From NCBI RefSeq assembly GCF_036429475.1, contig NZ_CP144125.1, forward strand, positions 3,692,276 through 3,756,275: a stretch of DNA of 64,000 bases, written 5' to 3'. The position numbers and the translations under genes are program-made. Positions 34,771-43,995 of the stretch are shown piece by piece (within the stretch, counting starts at the first letter, position 1; each line of letters starts with the position of its first letter). The notes beneath the pieces are model-generated. The model searched no databases. It was not told the DNA's origin and saw only the letters and a program-made list of their open reading frames with translations. This DNA comes from Halalkalicoccus sp. CGA53. GTDB lineage: Archaea; Halobacteriota; Halobacteria; Halobacteriales; Halalkalicoccaceae.

Positions 34771-35943
34771 CTACCGCCCGACCCACTTCAGGATGAGCAG
34801 CGTCCCCTCGTAGAGCCCGATCATCGTCACCGTGATCAGGAACGGGGCCATCCCGGTCGGGTCGGGGTTCGAGATGAACGCGATCCCGAGGAACGCGGCC
34901 CAGAAGTAGAGGCGTTTGTCCTGGAGCCACTGTCTCGTCGTGAGCCCCATCATGATCGCGAGCATGATCAAAAGCGGGATCTGGAAGATGATCGCGAGAT
35001 ACGCCATCAGGATGAGCATCAGGTCGAACGTCTCCGCGAGCGCGAACGCGATCTCACCGGCGTCCTGCGAGTAGGTGTAGAAGTAGGTGAAGATCGCCGG
35101 CAGGATCACGAAGTACGCGAAGAGCACGCCACAGATCCCTAGGATCAGGCTGATCGGTACCGACGCGAGATAGTACTTCCGCTCGTTGGGGTAGAGCCCG
35201 GGTCGCATGAACCGGTAGGTCTGATAGACCGCGACCGGGAGCGCGATCAACAGCCCACCGAGGCTCGCCACCTTCAGCCGGGCGAGCAAGAGTTCGAGCG
35301 GGCCGTAGAGCCGGGGTGGCTCGCCCGACGGGAGATACGAGTACCAGAGGAACGTGATGATGTCGACCGCGAACGGGAGGATGAAGATGCTGACGGAGCC
35401 GGCGACGACGATGACGACGGCCAGCCGCTTGACCATCTCCTCGATGTGGTCGGCCAGCGGCATCTCCTGGTCGTAGTCGGGGCCCGTGATCCCGCCGACC
35501 CCGCCGGTGTCGTCGTCCTCCTCGACGATGTACGGGTCGGTCGTATCGTCCTCGGCGTCGATTTCCTCGTCGCCCGCCTCGTCGCCGAGTTTCGATCCCT
35601 CCTCGTCGAGTTCGGACTCCTCGGCGTCGAGACGGGAAACCGCCGCCGCGGCCGCCGCCTCCGCGTCCTCGAACTCCGGCTCCGGAGCCTCGATACCCGT
35701 CGGTTCCGCTTGCGTTCCCACTGAATCCGACCCGGCCGACGCGTCCCCGGTCGCCCCCGTGCCGGTCCCGACGTCCCCGCCCGACGACTCCTCGGCGTCG
35801 AGACGGGAAACCGCCGCCGCGGCCGCCGCCTCCGCGTCCTCATATCCTCCAATCCCTGACTCCGGCGCGTCGCCGTCGCTGGCGGTCCCCCCGTCGGGCG
35901 CCGCCGACCCAGCGTCCTCTCGCGGCTCGGAGTCCTCGCCCAT
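34771..35943 (-). CDS. tatC1: Twin-arginine translocase TatC1
   Basis: 390 residues. The first 160 are an acidic cytoplasmic extension containing two copies of EDAEAAAAAAVSRLDAEES. The TatC core follows with six helices: PLADHIEEMVKRLAVVIVVA, then the segment around YLPSGEPPRLYGPLELLLAR and FMRPGLYPNERKYYL. The protein binds Tat signal peptides for export of folded proteins, the main export route in haloarchaea. It is divergent from tatC2 with 101 bases between. No tatA gene is in the window. Confidence 0.93.
   Translation of the reverse strand: MGEDSEPREDAGSAAPDGGTASDGDAPESGIGGYEDAEAAAAAAVSRLDAEESSGGDVGTGTGATGDASAGSDSVGTQAEPTGIEAPEPEFEDAEAAAAAAVSRLDAEESELDEEGSKLGDEAGDEEIDAEDDTTDPYIVEEDDDTGGVGGITGPDYDQEMPLADHIEEMVKRLAVVIVVAGSVSIFILPFAVDIITFLWYSYLPSGEPPRLYGPLELLLARLKVASLGGLLIALPVAVYQTYRFMRPGLYPNERKYYLASVPISLILGICGVLFAYFVILPAIFTYFYTYSQDAGEIAFALAETFDLMLILMAYLAIIFQIPLLIMLAIMMGLTTRQWLQDKRLYFWAAFLGIAFISNPDPTGMAPFLITVTMIGLYEGTLLILKWVGR
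35615..35670. repeat. 56-bp direct repeat, copy 1 (inside tatC1)
   Basis: Identical to 35786-35841. The two copies encode the repeated acidic/alanine block of the TatC1 N-terminus in the same frame, so it arose by in-frame duplication. Confidence 0.85.
35786..35841. repeat. 56-bp direct repeat, copy 2 (inside tatC1)
   Basis: Identical, base for base, to 35615-35670, 171 bases apart start to start. Perfect identity at synonymous positions implies recent duplication or gene conversion. Confidence 0.85.
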
Positions 35944-36044
35944 CTACTACGCCGTAGGCCGCCACGTCGTTATAGGCTTTATTTATCGACCGGCGGAGAC
36001 CGATGAGAGAAGATTGATAATCGCGAGCGGGCTACCCCCGGTAG

Positions 36045-38747
36045 ATGTCCATCGTCGACGAGGACACCGCCCGCGCGTTCAACAGCGGGAAGGAGTCCAT
36101 CGGCGCGGTGCTCTCGACGATCCAGACGCATCTCCAGAAGGTCTTCATCGTCTTCGTCATCGGCTTTCTGGGCACGTTCTGGTCGCTCAGGGCCTTCCTC
36201 TGGGACTGGCTCTACGGCGTGACGACCTCGCAGATGGCGCCCGAGGTGCTCGATCGGGTCGAGATCATCGTCACGACGCCGTTCGAGGTGATACTGCTCC
36301 AGGCGAAGATCGGGATCGTCGTCGGGGTCATCATCTCGATCCCGCCGCTTCTCTACTTCGCCCGCCACGAGCTCCGCGCCCGCGGGCTGATGCCCGAGGC
36401 GCCGATCGCCCGCTGGAAGATCGCCGGGATCGCGAGCATCTCCGCACTCCTGTTCGTCGCCGGCGTCGCCTACGCCTACGCCTTCTTCTTTCCGCTCATC
36501 TTCCGTTTCCTCGCCGAGATCTCGATCGGCGCGGGCGTCGAACCCCACTGGTCGATCGTCATGTGGACCGAGTTCCTCGTCCTGCTCACGATCTCGTTCG
36601 GGCTGGCGGCCCAGCTCCCGCTCGTGATGAGCACGCTCGCTTACGCCGAGATCGTCCCCTACGAGACGTTCAGGGACAAGTGGCGCTACGCGGTCGTCGG
36701 TATCTTCGCCTTCGGGGCGCTCTTCTCCCCGCCGGACCCGATCTCGCAGGTGCTATGGGCCGCACCGTTAGTCCTGCTCTACGGCGCGAGCCTCGCGCTC
36801 ACCCGCACGATCGTCAACGTCAAACGCGGCGCCTCCGACGTGAGCGTCCGCGAGGAACTGCGCTCGCGCTGGAACGTCCTGCTCGCGGTCCCCCTCCTCG
36901 CCGCTGCGGCCGTCGTCATGGCGATCGAGAGCGGCCTCGGTACCGCGATCGAGCGGACCGTCTTCCCGCTCGTTCCCGGGGCCTACCGACCCGCCGGTTT
37001 CCTGCCCGCCGAAGCGCTCTTCGGCCTCCCGCGGACCGAGACGCTCGTGGTCCTCGGCGTGCTCGTCTTCCTCGCGGCGCTCGTGCTCACGACGCTCCTC
37101 ACGCTCTACCGTGCGGTGAACGCCGCCGCGCTCTCCTCACCCGGTGATTTCGGCGACCCGACGGCGATCGACCTCTCCGATTTGGACGAGGACGGGATCA
37201 GGGCCGCCCCCGAGGCGGCGTTCGTCGAGCTGGGCGAGGACGAGGCGCTCGCGCTCGCCCGCGAGGCGATGGAGTCGGATCGGCCGGGAAAGGCGCAGGC
37301 GATCTTCGACCGGTTCGACGCCGCCCACGAGGGCGAGGAGGGCGGCGAAGGGGAGGCAGTGGACGCCGAGGCCGGGACCGAAGGGGCACCGACAGAGACC
37401 GGTGAGGAACCGGGCGTCGTGGAGGGCACCGCCACGGGTATGCTCGCGTCGTTCTCCGAGGAACGCGACGAGGACGACATCGGCGGATACATCTACGACA
37501 TCAAGTTCATCCTCGGGACGCTCCGGACGCGGGGGTTCATCATCGCCGCCGTCTTCGGGGTCGTCCTCGCGCTCGCGTTCACCGCGCTCTACTACGGCGG
37601 CCTCGGCTACCTCCAGGAGGACTTCGTCGACCGGATCCCCGACGCCGCCATCGGCGCCGATGACCTGAACATCATCAACCTCCACCCGGTCGAGGTGCTC
37701 ATCTTCATGATCAAGCTGAGCACGCTCGCGGCGGCCGTCGCCACCCTCCCACTGGTGCTCTACTACGCCTGGCCGGCGCTGCGCGACCGCGGGCTCGCGA
37801 AGGGCCACCGGAGCGTTCTCTTCACGTGGTCCACCGCGATGCTCGTCGCGTTCGTCCTCGGTACGATGATCGGCTACCTCTACATCGCCCCCGGGGTGAT
37901 GTGGTTCCTCGTGGCCGACGCGGTCAACGCGGAGATGATCATCTCGTATCGGATCGAGAGCTTCGCCTGGCTCGTGATGTACACCACGGTCGGGGTGGGG
38001 CTGCTCGCCTGCGTTCCGATGGCGATGTGGATGCTCTACCGCGGCCGGGTCGCCTCGTACGAGGGGCTCAGAGAGCGCTGGCGCGAGGTCACCATCGCCG
38101 TCTTCGCGATCGCCGGCGTCTTCACCCCGGTCGGCGTGCTCACGATGTTCCTCGTCGCCATCCCGACGATGATCGCCTACTGGATCGGCCTCATCGGGCT
38201 CTGGTTCGTCACGCTCGGCGGACGGCGCGACTGGCCCGGGCGAGGCGCCTCCGAGGGCTCGCCCGCCGTCCGCGTCGGCATCGTCCTGTTCGTCGCCGCG
38301 ACGGTCCTCGCGGGCGGCGCGGTCGCCGCCGGTCTCTTCGGCGGCGACGACCTCCAGACCGAGATTCCGGGGCTGTCAGACGGCGACGCGGATGCTGTGG
38401 ACGAGGTGCTCCCCGGTACGGAGGGTAACGACGGGGACGACGACGAGACAGCCGCACCGGCTGAGGACGACGGGGACGACGACCCCGGGGGAGGAACGTC
38501 GGAAGCGAGCGACGAGGAGGGTAGCGACGGCGTCGAGGAAGCGGACGACGACGGAGAGCCGAACGACGACCAGGCGCCGGACGACGAAGGAGACGGGTCG
38601 GACGACGAGAACGCGGAGGGAAGCGCCGACCAAGCGGACGACGAAGCGGGCGACGGGGACGAGAGCGAAGACGACGGTGAGAACGGAGACGACGAAGCGG
38701 ACGACGACTCCGGCGTCGACCTCAGGACACCGGTCGACGACGAGTAG
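36045..38747 (+). CDS. tatC2: Twin-arginine translocase TatC2 (two fused TatC domains)
   Basis: 900 residues. The first TatC domain runs from about residue 20 to 250 (STIQTHLQKVFIVFVIGFLG, EAPIARWKIAGIASISALLF). After two further helices and an acidic linker, the second TatC domain lies at about 480-750 (IYDIKFILGTLRTRGFIIAA, ALRDRGLAKGHRSVLFTWST). The last 130 residues are almost only D, E, G, A and S and are probably disordered. Such tandem TatC proteins are a known haloarchaeal form. It is divergent from tatC1; GATAATCG about 30 bases before the ATG may be the TATA element. Confidence 0.93.
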   Translation: MSIVDEDTARAFNSGKESIGAVLSTIQTHLQKVFIVFVIGFLGTFWSLRAFLWDWLYGVTTSQMAPEVLDRVEIIVTTPFEVILLQAKIGIVVGVIISIPPLLYFARHELRARGLMPEAPIARWKIAGIASISALLFVAGVAYAYAFFFPLIFRFLAEISIGAGVEPHWSIVMWTEFLVLLTISFGLAAQLPLVMSTLAYAEIVPYETFRDKWRYAVVGIFAFGALFSPPDPISQVLWAAPLVLLYGASLALTRTIVNVKRGASDVSVREELRSRWNVLLAVPLLAAAAVVMAIESGLGTAIERTVFPLVPGAYRPAGFLPAEALFGLPRTETLVVLGVLVFLAALVLTTLLTLYRAVNAAALSSPGDFGDPTAIDLSDLDEDGIRAAPEAAFVELGEDEALALAREAMESDRPGKAQAIFDRFDAAHEGEEGGEGEAVDAEAGTEGAPTETGEEPGVVEGTATGMLASFSEERDEDDIGGYIYDIKFILGTLRTRGFIIAAVFGVVLALAFTALYYGGLGYLQEDFVDRIPDAAIGADDLNIINLHPVEVLIFMIKLSTLAAAVATLPLVLYYAWPALRDRGLAKGHRSVLFTWSTAMLVAFVLGTMIGYLYIAPGVMWFLVADAVNAEMIISYRIESFAWLVMYTTVGVGLLACVPMAMWMLYRGRVASYEGLRERWREVTIAVFAIAGVFTPVGVLTMFLVAIPTMIAYWIGLIGLWFVTLGGRRDWPGRGASEGSPAVRVGIVLFVAATVLAGGAVAAGLFGGDDLQTEIPGLSDGDADAVDEVLPGTEGNDGDDDETAAPAEDDGDDDPGGGTSEASDEEGSDGVEEADDDGEPNDDQAPDDEGDGSDDENAEGSADQADDEAGDGDESEDDGENGDDEADDDSGVDLRTPVDDE

Positions 38748-38749
38748 GG

Positions 38750-39520
38750 CTACTCGGCCTCGCCGGGCGCAGCGTCCTCGCTGATCGCGAGCGCGAAGGA
38801 GGGGCCGTCAGCCTCCTCGGGTGCGCTCTCCGGATCGACGTAACCGACACCGAACGCCGAGTAGACGCGACCCGCCTCCGGTTCGATCGAGAACCGACCG
38901 AGTGACTCGCCGGCGCCATCACCCTCGGCCGCGTGAACCTCGATCGTCGCCTCGCCCGGCGGGAGCTCGATCGTCCGGTGATCGCCGAACTCGAGCGAGG
39001 AGATGATCGTCTCCTCCCCGAGCGTCACGTCGACGGTCGGGGCGTCGGGCGACGCGTGGACGCCCTGGATTCGCGCGAGGCCCTCCGGTGTCGGCCGGTG
39101 GTCGTCCTCGATTCGGAGCGCCGAGAGCGCCCGGTCGCCGACGGCACACGCCTCGCCGAGCACCACGACCGTGAGCGGCCCGTCCCCGACGTCTATCTTT
39201 TCCTCGACGAGCAGCCCCTCCTCTCCCTCGATCGAGAGTCGGTGCGTTCCGGGCTCGATCTCCTCGTCGGTCGAGCGGATCGAGAACCGCTCCAGTTCGA
39301 GGCGGTGGTCCTCGCCGACGCTCACCTCGATCGATCGGACGTCCGGCGCGAAGTGGGCGACGCGAACCCGCGACGCCACTGCCCCTTCCTCGTCTCCACT
39401 CTCGTCGCCTCCACCCTCCTCCGAGTCGGCGCCCTCCCCGCTCACCGTGACACCCACGCCACCGAGCGCGACGACGCTCAGTCCACCACCGACGACGGTC
39501 CTCCGCGTGTACGATCCCAT
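38750..39520 (-). CDS. Tat-exported DUF4397-type protein
   Basis: 256 residues from the ATG at 39520 (MGSYTRRTVVGGGLSVVALG), which places a twin-arginine signal at the N-terminus; a longer upstream frame is unlikely. After an acidic spacer, two related beta domains of about 80 residues carry VRVAHFAPDVRSIEVSVG and IQGVHASPDAPTVDVTLGEE, the DUF4397 signature HxSPDAPxVDV. It is probably exported by the Tat system encoded next door and located outside the cell. The stop is adjacent to the tatC2 stop. Confidence 0.8.
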   Translation of the reverse strand: MGSYTRRTVVGGGLSVVALGGVGVTVSGEGADSEEGGGDESGDEEGAVASRVRVAHFAPDVRSIEVSVGEDHRLELERFSIRSTDEEIEPGTHRLSIEGEEGLLVEEKIDVGDGPLTVVVLGEACAVGDRALSALRIEDDHRPTPEGLARIQGVHASPDAPTVDVTLGEETIISSLEFGDHRTIELPPGEATIEVHAAEGDGAGESLGRFSIEPEAGRVYSAFGVGYVDPESAPEEADGPSFALAISEDAAPGEAE

Positions 39521-39573
39521 ATCGGATGAGTCATGACCCAGCGGTGGGATAAATATACCCCTCCGCCCCGGGG

Positions 39574-40689
39574 TCAGTTCGTCCGGGCGACCGCGCCGAC
39601 CGAGCAGGCCTCGATCCCGATCACCCACCGGCCGTCGGAGAAGGGGAAGGTCGCGGTGTTCTCCAGTAAGAGGTCGTACTCCCCGGGGCCGGTCCCGAAC
39701 TCGCCGTCGAGACGCTCCTCGCGGCGACCGTCGACGATCGCCTCGCCGGAGGGGTCGGTGATCGTGAGCGTGGGAGCACGGCCGGTGTCGGTTTCGATAT
39801 CGATCGAGACCGAGCCCTCCTCCTCGAACTCGATCGCGTAGCGCAGCGACTCTCTCCAGCCGACCGTCTCGGTCTCGGCGACGAGCGTCTCACAGCCCTC
39901 GACCGCGACCGTTCCCGCGTCCTCGCCCGCGACCCCGACCTCGTAGCGCCCCCGTTCGTCGAACGAGTGGGTGAACGTCACCGTCTCCTCGCTCTCGCGG
40001 TCGACGTCGACCGCGATCTCGTCGACCACCTCGCCGTCGATCAGGAACTCGGCCTCGAACGTTCCCGGCCCCCCGGTGTTGTCGACGGTCGTTCGCGCCT
40101 CGACGGGCTCTCCCGTACTCGTCTCGGTCTCGACGGTCGCCTCGCGTACCTCGAACTCGGGTGGTTCGGGCTCGACGAGGACCGTTACGGTCTCGTCGCC
40201 GGCGCCCACCTCGTACTCCCCCGGGGAGGTGATCGTGAGGCGGAACGTCACCGTCTCGCGTTCCTCGGGCTCGACCCGGACGTCCTCGGCCCGGACGACC
40301 TCGCCGTCGGCGGTCAGTTCGACGGTGTGGATCCCCGTCTCGTCGCCCTCGTTCTCGACGTCGACCGCGACCTCGATCGCCTCACCCTCGATGATCTCCC
40401 GGTCGCCGAAGCGGACCTCCACGATCTCGATCCACGGCCCGACGGACTCCGGCGTCTCCGCCGGAGTCTCCTCGCCCCCCTCGCCCCCTTCGTCCGTTTC
40501 CGGGGGTGTGTCCGTCGGCCTCGGGTTCCCCCCGTCCGCGCCGTCGTCGCTCTCTCCCCCGTCGGTCCCGTCCGGTTCCTCGGCCTCCTCGCTCGAACAG
40601 CCCGCGAGCGCACCGGAGAGTGCCACGCCTGCCACCGAGGCGAGCAGCCGACGGCGGTCGGCGTCGACGTCGCGGGGACCCTCGCACAT
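39574..40689 (-). CDS. Tat lipoprotein with CARDB-type domains
   Basis: 371 residues from the ATG at 40689 (MCEGPRDVDADRRRLLASVA). A twin-arginine segment and a lipobox (SGALAGCSS) predict a lipid-anchored exported protein. An acidic spacer of about 60 residues follows. Two tandem Ig-like CARDB modules are seen: IEIVEVRFGDREIIEGEAIE and FEVREATVETETSTGEPVEA. A third beta domain (SLRYAIEFEEEGSVSIDIET) ends the protein. Possible surface adhesion or binding role; the ligand is unknown. It shares the strand with the DUF4397 gene 53 bases away. Confidence 0.8.
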   Translation of the reverse strand: MCEGPRDVDADRRRLLASVAGVALSGALAGCSSEEAEEPDGTDGGESDDGADGGNPRPTDTPPETDEGGEGGEETPAETPESVGPWIEIVEVRFGDREIIEGEAIEVAVDVENEGDETGIHTVELTADGEVVRAEDVRVEPEERETVTFRLTITSPGEYEVGAGDETVTVLVEPEPPEFEVREATVETETSTGEPVEARTTVDNTGGPGTFEAEFLIDGEVVDEIAVDVDRESEETVTFTHSFDERGRYEVGVAGEDAGTVAVEGCETLVAETETVGWRESLRYAIEFEEEGSVSIDIETDTGRAPTLTITDPSGEAIVDGRREERLDGEFGTGPGEYDLLLENTATFPFSDGRWVIGIEACSVGAVARTN

Positions 40690-40795
40690 GCACCGGGTCA
40701 GGAGGTCCACCTACTTCACCCTCACTACTTCCGAAGGTTGGAAACGGACGTAACTCGACCGAAGAGCGCCATCGGCCGCACTCGACGGATCTCGA

Positions 40796-41449
40796 TCAGT
40801 TCTCGAACCCCGGGGCGATCACGTACTCCAGGACGTTTCGGTGGGCACGCCGGAGGCGTTCGGAGAGCGACTGGTGGCTGATGCCGATCTCCGAGGCGAG
40901 TTCGTCCATCGTCGTCGACCGGGGGACGTCGTAGTAGCCGGCCTCGAGCGCGAGTCTGAGCGTCTCGTACTGGTCGTCGGTCAGCCCGTACCGGCTGCTC
41001 TGGGAGTCGTCCATCTCGTAGATCGCCCCGACCTCGACGTTGAACGCGCTCTCCCGACAGAACTCGTAGGTCGCAGAGAGCGCCTCCCGCGTCGGAAAGA
41101 GCACCCGGAGGTGCCAACGACCGTCCTGCGTCGCGGCGTTCAGGATCGTCCCATCGTGATCGACGAGCACGTAGATCACGAGGTCGACCCGGTCGGTCCA
41201 CTCCATCCGGTAGAGTCGCTCGCCGTCGAGGTCGGTCAGCAGTTCGACGTCATCGACGGTCGTGTCCTCGACCATCGCGTCCTCGACCGCGTCGAACGCG
41301 TCGGCGTAGACCCACAGCAACGGGAAGACACGATCGTCGTCGTGCGCGACGAGACGGACGACGTCGAAGGAGACGTCCGGGGCCGACTCGATCGTGTGCG
41401 AGAGCGCGAAGTCCTCGGCGGCGATACTGAAGTCGGCGATCGTGGCCAT
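40796..41449 (-). CDS. HTH-10 (bacterio-opsin-activator-type) regulator
   Basis: 217 residues. Residues 1-150 form the usual haloarchaeal N-terminal domain of this family (MATIADFSIAAEDFALSHTI). The C-terminal HTH-10 reads GLTDDQYETLRLALEAGYYD and MDELASEIGISHQSLSERLR. One-component regulator; the inducer and target are unknown. It is flanked by the exported lipoprotein gene and idi on the same strand. Confidence 0.88.
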   Translation of the reverse strand: MATIADFSIAAEDFALSHTIESAPDVSFDVVRLVAHDDDRVFPLLWVYADAFDAVEDAMVEDTTVDDVELLTDLDGERLYRMEWTDRVDLVIYVLVDHDGTILNAATQDGRWHLRVLFPTREALSATYEFCRESAFNVEVGAIYEMDDSQSSRYGLTDDQYETLRLALEAGYYDVPRSTTMDELASEIGISHQSLSERLRRAHRNVLEYVIAPGFEN

Positions 41450-41501
41450 CGTCCGTCAGAGGAAGAGCGGGGAGAAAAACGTTCGTCGCGTGGGTCGCGG
41501 G

Positions 41502-42062
41502 CTACTCGAAGTCCCGGCGCATCGCGATCTCGAACCAGGGACAGAGACGGAGCTGGCGGTACCACCGCGGGTGGTCGTAGAGCCGGTCGTACGGCGCCCA
41601 GAGCAGGCCCGCGACCTCGGCCTCGTCCGGGTCGAGCGCCGTGTCGTCGAGCGTTAGCTTGAGCACCGCACAGACCTCGTGTTCGACGCCGTCACGACCG
41701 TAGTATCGTTTGTACTCGAACTTGTCCGTCACCCGGAGGTCGGTGTACTGGGAAGGCGAGATCCCGAGTTCCTCCTCGAGGCGCTGTCTCGTCGCCTCCT
41801 CCTGGCTCTGTCCCGGATCGGGGTGGGAGGCGACGGTGCCGTCCCAGCAGGTGTCCCAGAGGCGCTTGTCGGGGCTTCGCTGGGCCAGCAGGATCCGCCC
41901 GTCGTGGTCGAAGACGAGCGAAGTGAACGCCCGGTGGCGGATCCCGTCGCCGGTGTGAGCGTCGAGCCGGTTGACGACTCCCTGTTCCTCGTCCTCTTCG
42001 TCGACGGCGACGACCTCCTGTCTCGCGTTCTCGTGGCTCTCCGCGCTATCCGTGGCGCTCAT
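41502..42062 (-). CDS. idi: Isopentenyl-diphosphate delta-isomerase, type I (Nudix)
   Basis: 186 residues from the ATG at 42062; an ATG at 42089 adds a poor extension. The Nudix fold is clear: HRAFTSLVFDHDGRILLAQR, the catalytic cysteine in LWDTCWDGTVASHPDPGQSQ, EEATRQRLEEELGISPSQYT, and the second active site region FEYKRYYGRDGVEHEVCAVL. It interconverts IPP and DMAPP, feeding the prenyl synthase at 2.4 kb and the carotenoid genes at 32-34 kb. Archaea often use the unrelated type II enzyme; this type I protein is common in haloarchaea. Confidence 0.92.
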   Translation of the reverse strand: MSATDSAESHENARQEVVAVDEEDEEQGVVNRLDAHTGDGIRHRAFTSLVFDHDGRILLAQRSPDKRLWDTCWDGTVASHPDPGQSQEEATRQRLEEELGISPSQYTDLRVTDKFEYKRYYGRDGVEHEVCAVLKLTLDDTALDPDEAEVAGLLWAPYDRLYDHPRWYRQLRLCPWFEIAMRRDFE

Positions 42063-42106
42063 AGGGCCCGCTTCGGCGGGCGGGGTCAAACACCCTTCGG
42101 ATCGCG

Positions 42107-42298
42107 TCAGCCGAGCGTTATCCCCTCGAACGGTCCCAGGTCCATCGCACGGTCGCGGACGCCGCAGGCGGGACAGATCGGGTAGCCCAGGTCGTCGTAC
42201 TCGATCGCGGCGGCGAGCGCCGTCGCCGCACAGCCGGGACAGGTGAAGACGCCGACGTCGGCCGTCCAGACGAACTCCCCCGCAGGGTGATCGGTCAT
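42107..42298 (-). CDS. Small zinc-ribbon protein
   Basis: 63 residues. Two CxxC pairs, FTCPGCAA and PICPACGV, form a treble-clef or zinc-ribbon knuckle; the beginning MTDHPAGEFVWTADVGVF and end DLGPFEGITLG are typical of very short haloarchaeal zinc proteins. Role unknown; could bind nucleic acid or a protein partner. It is upstream of idi on the same strand. Confidence 0.65.
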   Translation of the reverse strand: MTDHPAGEFVWTADVGVFTCPGCAATALAAAIEYDDLGYPICPACGVRDRAMDLGPFEGITLG

Positions 42299-42673
42299 CG
42301 TCTCTCGGTTGGTCTACCGGGTTGTAGCTACGAGCCGCCTAAGTCGGGAACGATCCCTGGGACCGGTCGTCGAGTTCGACCGTAGGCTCCCCTTTCGGCC
42401 GTCAGATCTCGTCCGAATGAGGTGACGTGCGTATCCCTTCCCTGCCGAAGCCGTGTCCGTTTCGAGGAGCTCGCGAGAGACTCACAGACCGGTACTCCGA
42501 CTCGACTGATGCCTGGTAGGCACCGGACTACGAACTACGGACGATCTATTCAGCGAGCAGTATTTCCAGTCGAACGGGAGTCCCCTCAAAAGAAATCCAA
42601 CCCGTCTGGTTTTTTTTGGCGCTATTCGATTCAGATTGAGTAAGTAGTATTGTTATGGTACCACTCGTCATCG
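42299..42673. other. Gene-free, relatively AT-rich intergenic region
   Basis: 375 bases with no credible ORF. It has a small perfect hairpin TGCCT-GGT-AGGCA (42510-42522), a run of eight T at 42610-42617 resembling an archaeal terminator, and an AT-rich stretch at 42636-42655 that is the likely promoter of the enolase-family gene. Its base composition differs from flanking genes. Confidence 0.55.
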
Positions 42674-43852
42674 ATGCGCAGCATGGGTACGATCCAGTCC
42701 CTCGAGACGCGACACAGCGACGCGGGGTGGCGCGACTACCACTTCGTCCGCATCAGTACCGACGACGGGGTCGTCGGCTGGAGCGAGTACGACGAAAACC
42801 TGGGTGCCACCGGTATCACCACGGTCGTCGAGGATATGGCCCCGATAGTGGTCGGTGAGTCAGTGGATGCGATCGAACGTATCAGAGCACGCCTTATCCC
42901 GGAGGTGCGCCAGTCGTACACCGGCGTCGGTGCTATGGCAGTCGGGGCCATCGAGAACGCGCTGCTCGATGCGAAGGCGAAAGAACTCGGCGTTCCCTGC
43001 GTGGACCTGCTGGGTGGAGCGATCCGCGAGGAGATACCGGTGTACTGGTCACACTGTGGCACCTATCGTATCACCCGACCCGAGTGGTACGAGCCGATAG
43101 AGACTCTCGAGGACGTCGTCGCTCTCGGTGAGGAGGTGCGTGACAGCCAGTTCTCTGCCCTCAAAACCAACCTCTTTGACTTCCGCAGCGACGAACCGAC
43201 GGGCTGGCGTCCGGGGTTCGGCAATCCGTTCCACCCGTCCCTGACCATCGAAGACGATCAGCTGGCAGCCCAACGAGAGTACCTCGAGGCCCTCCGGGAG
43301 GGAGCGGGCCCGGAGGTGGACGTTCTGCTCGACCTGAACTACAACATGAAGACCGAAGGGTACATCCGCACACTGCAGGCACTCGAAGACGTCGACCTGT
43401 TCTGGGTCGAGCTCGACTCGCCCAACGCGGAAGCGCTGGCCGACGTACGCCGGAGAAGTCCCCACCCTATCGCCTCCTGTGAGGCGTTGGTTCCCCACGA
43501 ATCGTTCGTGCCCTTCCTGCGCGAACGGGCGATGGACGTGGTGATCATCGACGCGCTCTGGAACGGCGTCCAGCAGACGGTGAAAATCGCGTCCATGGTC
43601 GATGCACACCAGCTACACGTGGCGCCGCACAACTACTACGGTCACCTGGGCACGTGTATGAACGCGCACTGGGCGGCGGCCATCCCCAATCTGCGCATCA
43701 TGGAGACCGACGTCGATCGGCTCCCCTGGGACGACGAACTGTTCACCGCCACCCCGGAGTACCGCGACGGGAACCTGCAGCTGCCCGACGGTCCCGGCTG
43801 GGGCTGCGAACCGGACGAGACGGCGCTCGAGGAGTATCCCCCTCACTCGTGA
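42674..43852 (+). CDS. Mandelate racemase/muconate lactonizing (enolase) superfamily enzyme
   Basis: 392 residues from the ATG at 42674; ATG 42683 and a TTG at 42650 are alternatives. The N-terminal capping domain is RDYHFVRISTDDGVVGWSEY. In the barrel, an acid-base lysine is expected near QFSALKTNLFD, metal ligands in DVLLDLNYNM, FWVELDSPN and IASCEALV, and a catalytic histidine in LHVAPHNYYGHLGT. This set is that of sugar-acid dehydratases or racemases of the MR branch; the substrate is undetermined. No sugar-metabolism genes adjoin it, and the AT-rich region upstream suggests possible acquisition. Confidence 0.8.
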   Translation: MRSMGTIQSLETRHSDAGWRDYHFVRISTDDGVVGWSEYDENLGATGITTVVEDMAPIVVGESVDAIERIRARLIPEVRQSYTGVGAMAVGAIENALLDAKAKELGVPCVDLLGGAIREEIPVYWSHCGTYRITRPEWYEPIETLEDVVALGEEVRDSQFSALKTNLFDFRSDEPTGWRPGFGNPFHPSLTIEDDQLAAQREYLEALREGAGPEVDVLLDLNYNMKTEGYIRTLQALEDVDLFWVELDSPNAEALADVRRRSPHPIASCEALVPHESFVPFLRERAMDVVIIDALWNGVQQTVKIASMVDAHQLHVAPHNYYGHLGTCMNAHWAAAIPNLRIMETDVDRLPWDDELFTATPEYRDGNLQLPDGPGWGCEPDETALEEYPPHS

Positions 43853-43995
43853 GTCGGTGATGGAAACCGTCTCGTCGTCGAGGAAGTGAGACGAACGGCG
43901 GTTCGGTACCGAATCCGCTCTCTCCGTCCACCGTTCCGATACAGCAGGTGCACGACCGGTACGTCGAAACGAAGAGAGCTGTCCGACGAGTCGTT

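Noticed and set aside
42610..42617. Eight-T run as a terminator
   Set aside because: It resembles an archaeal terminator, but no plus-strand gene lies upstream to be terminated; noted only inside the intergenic entry.
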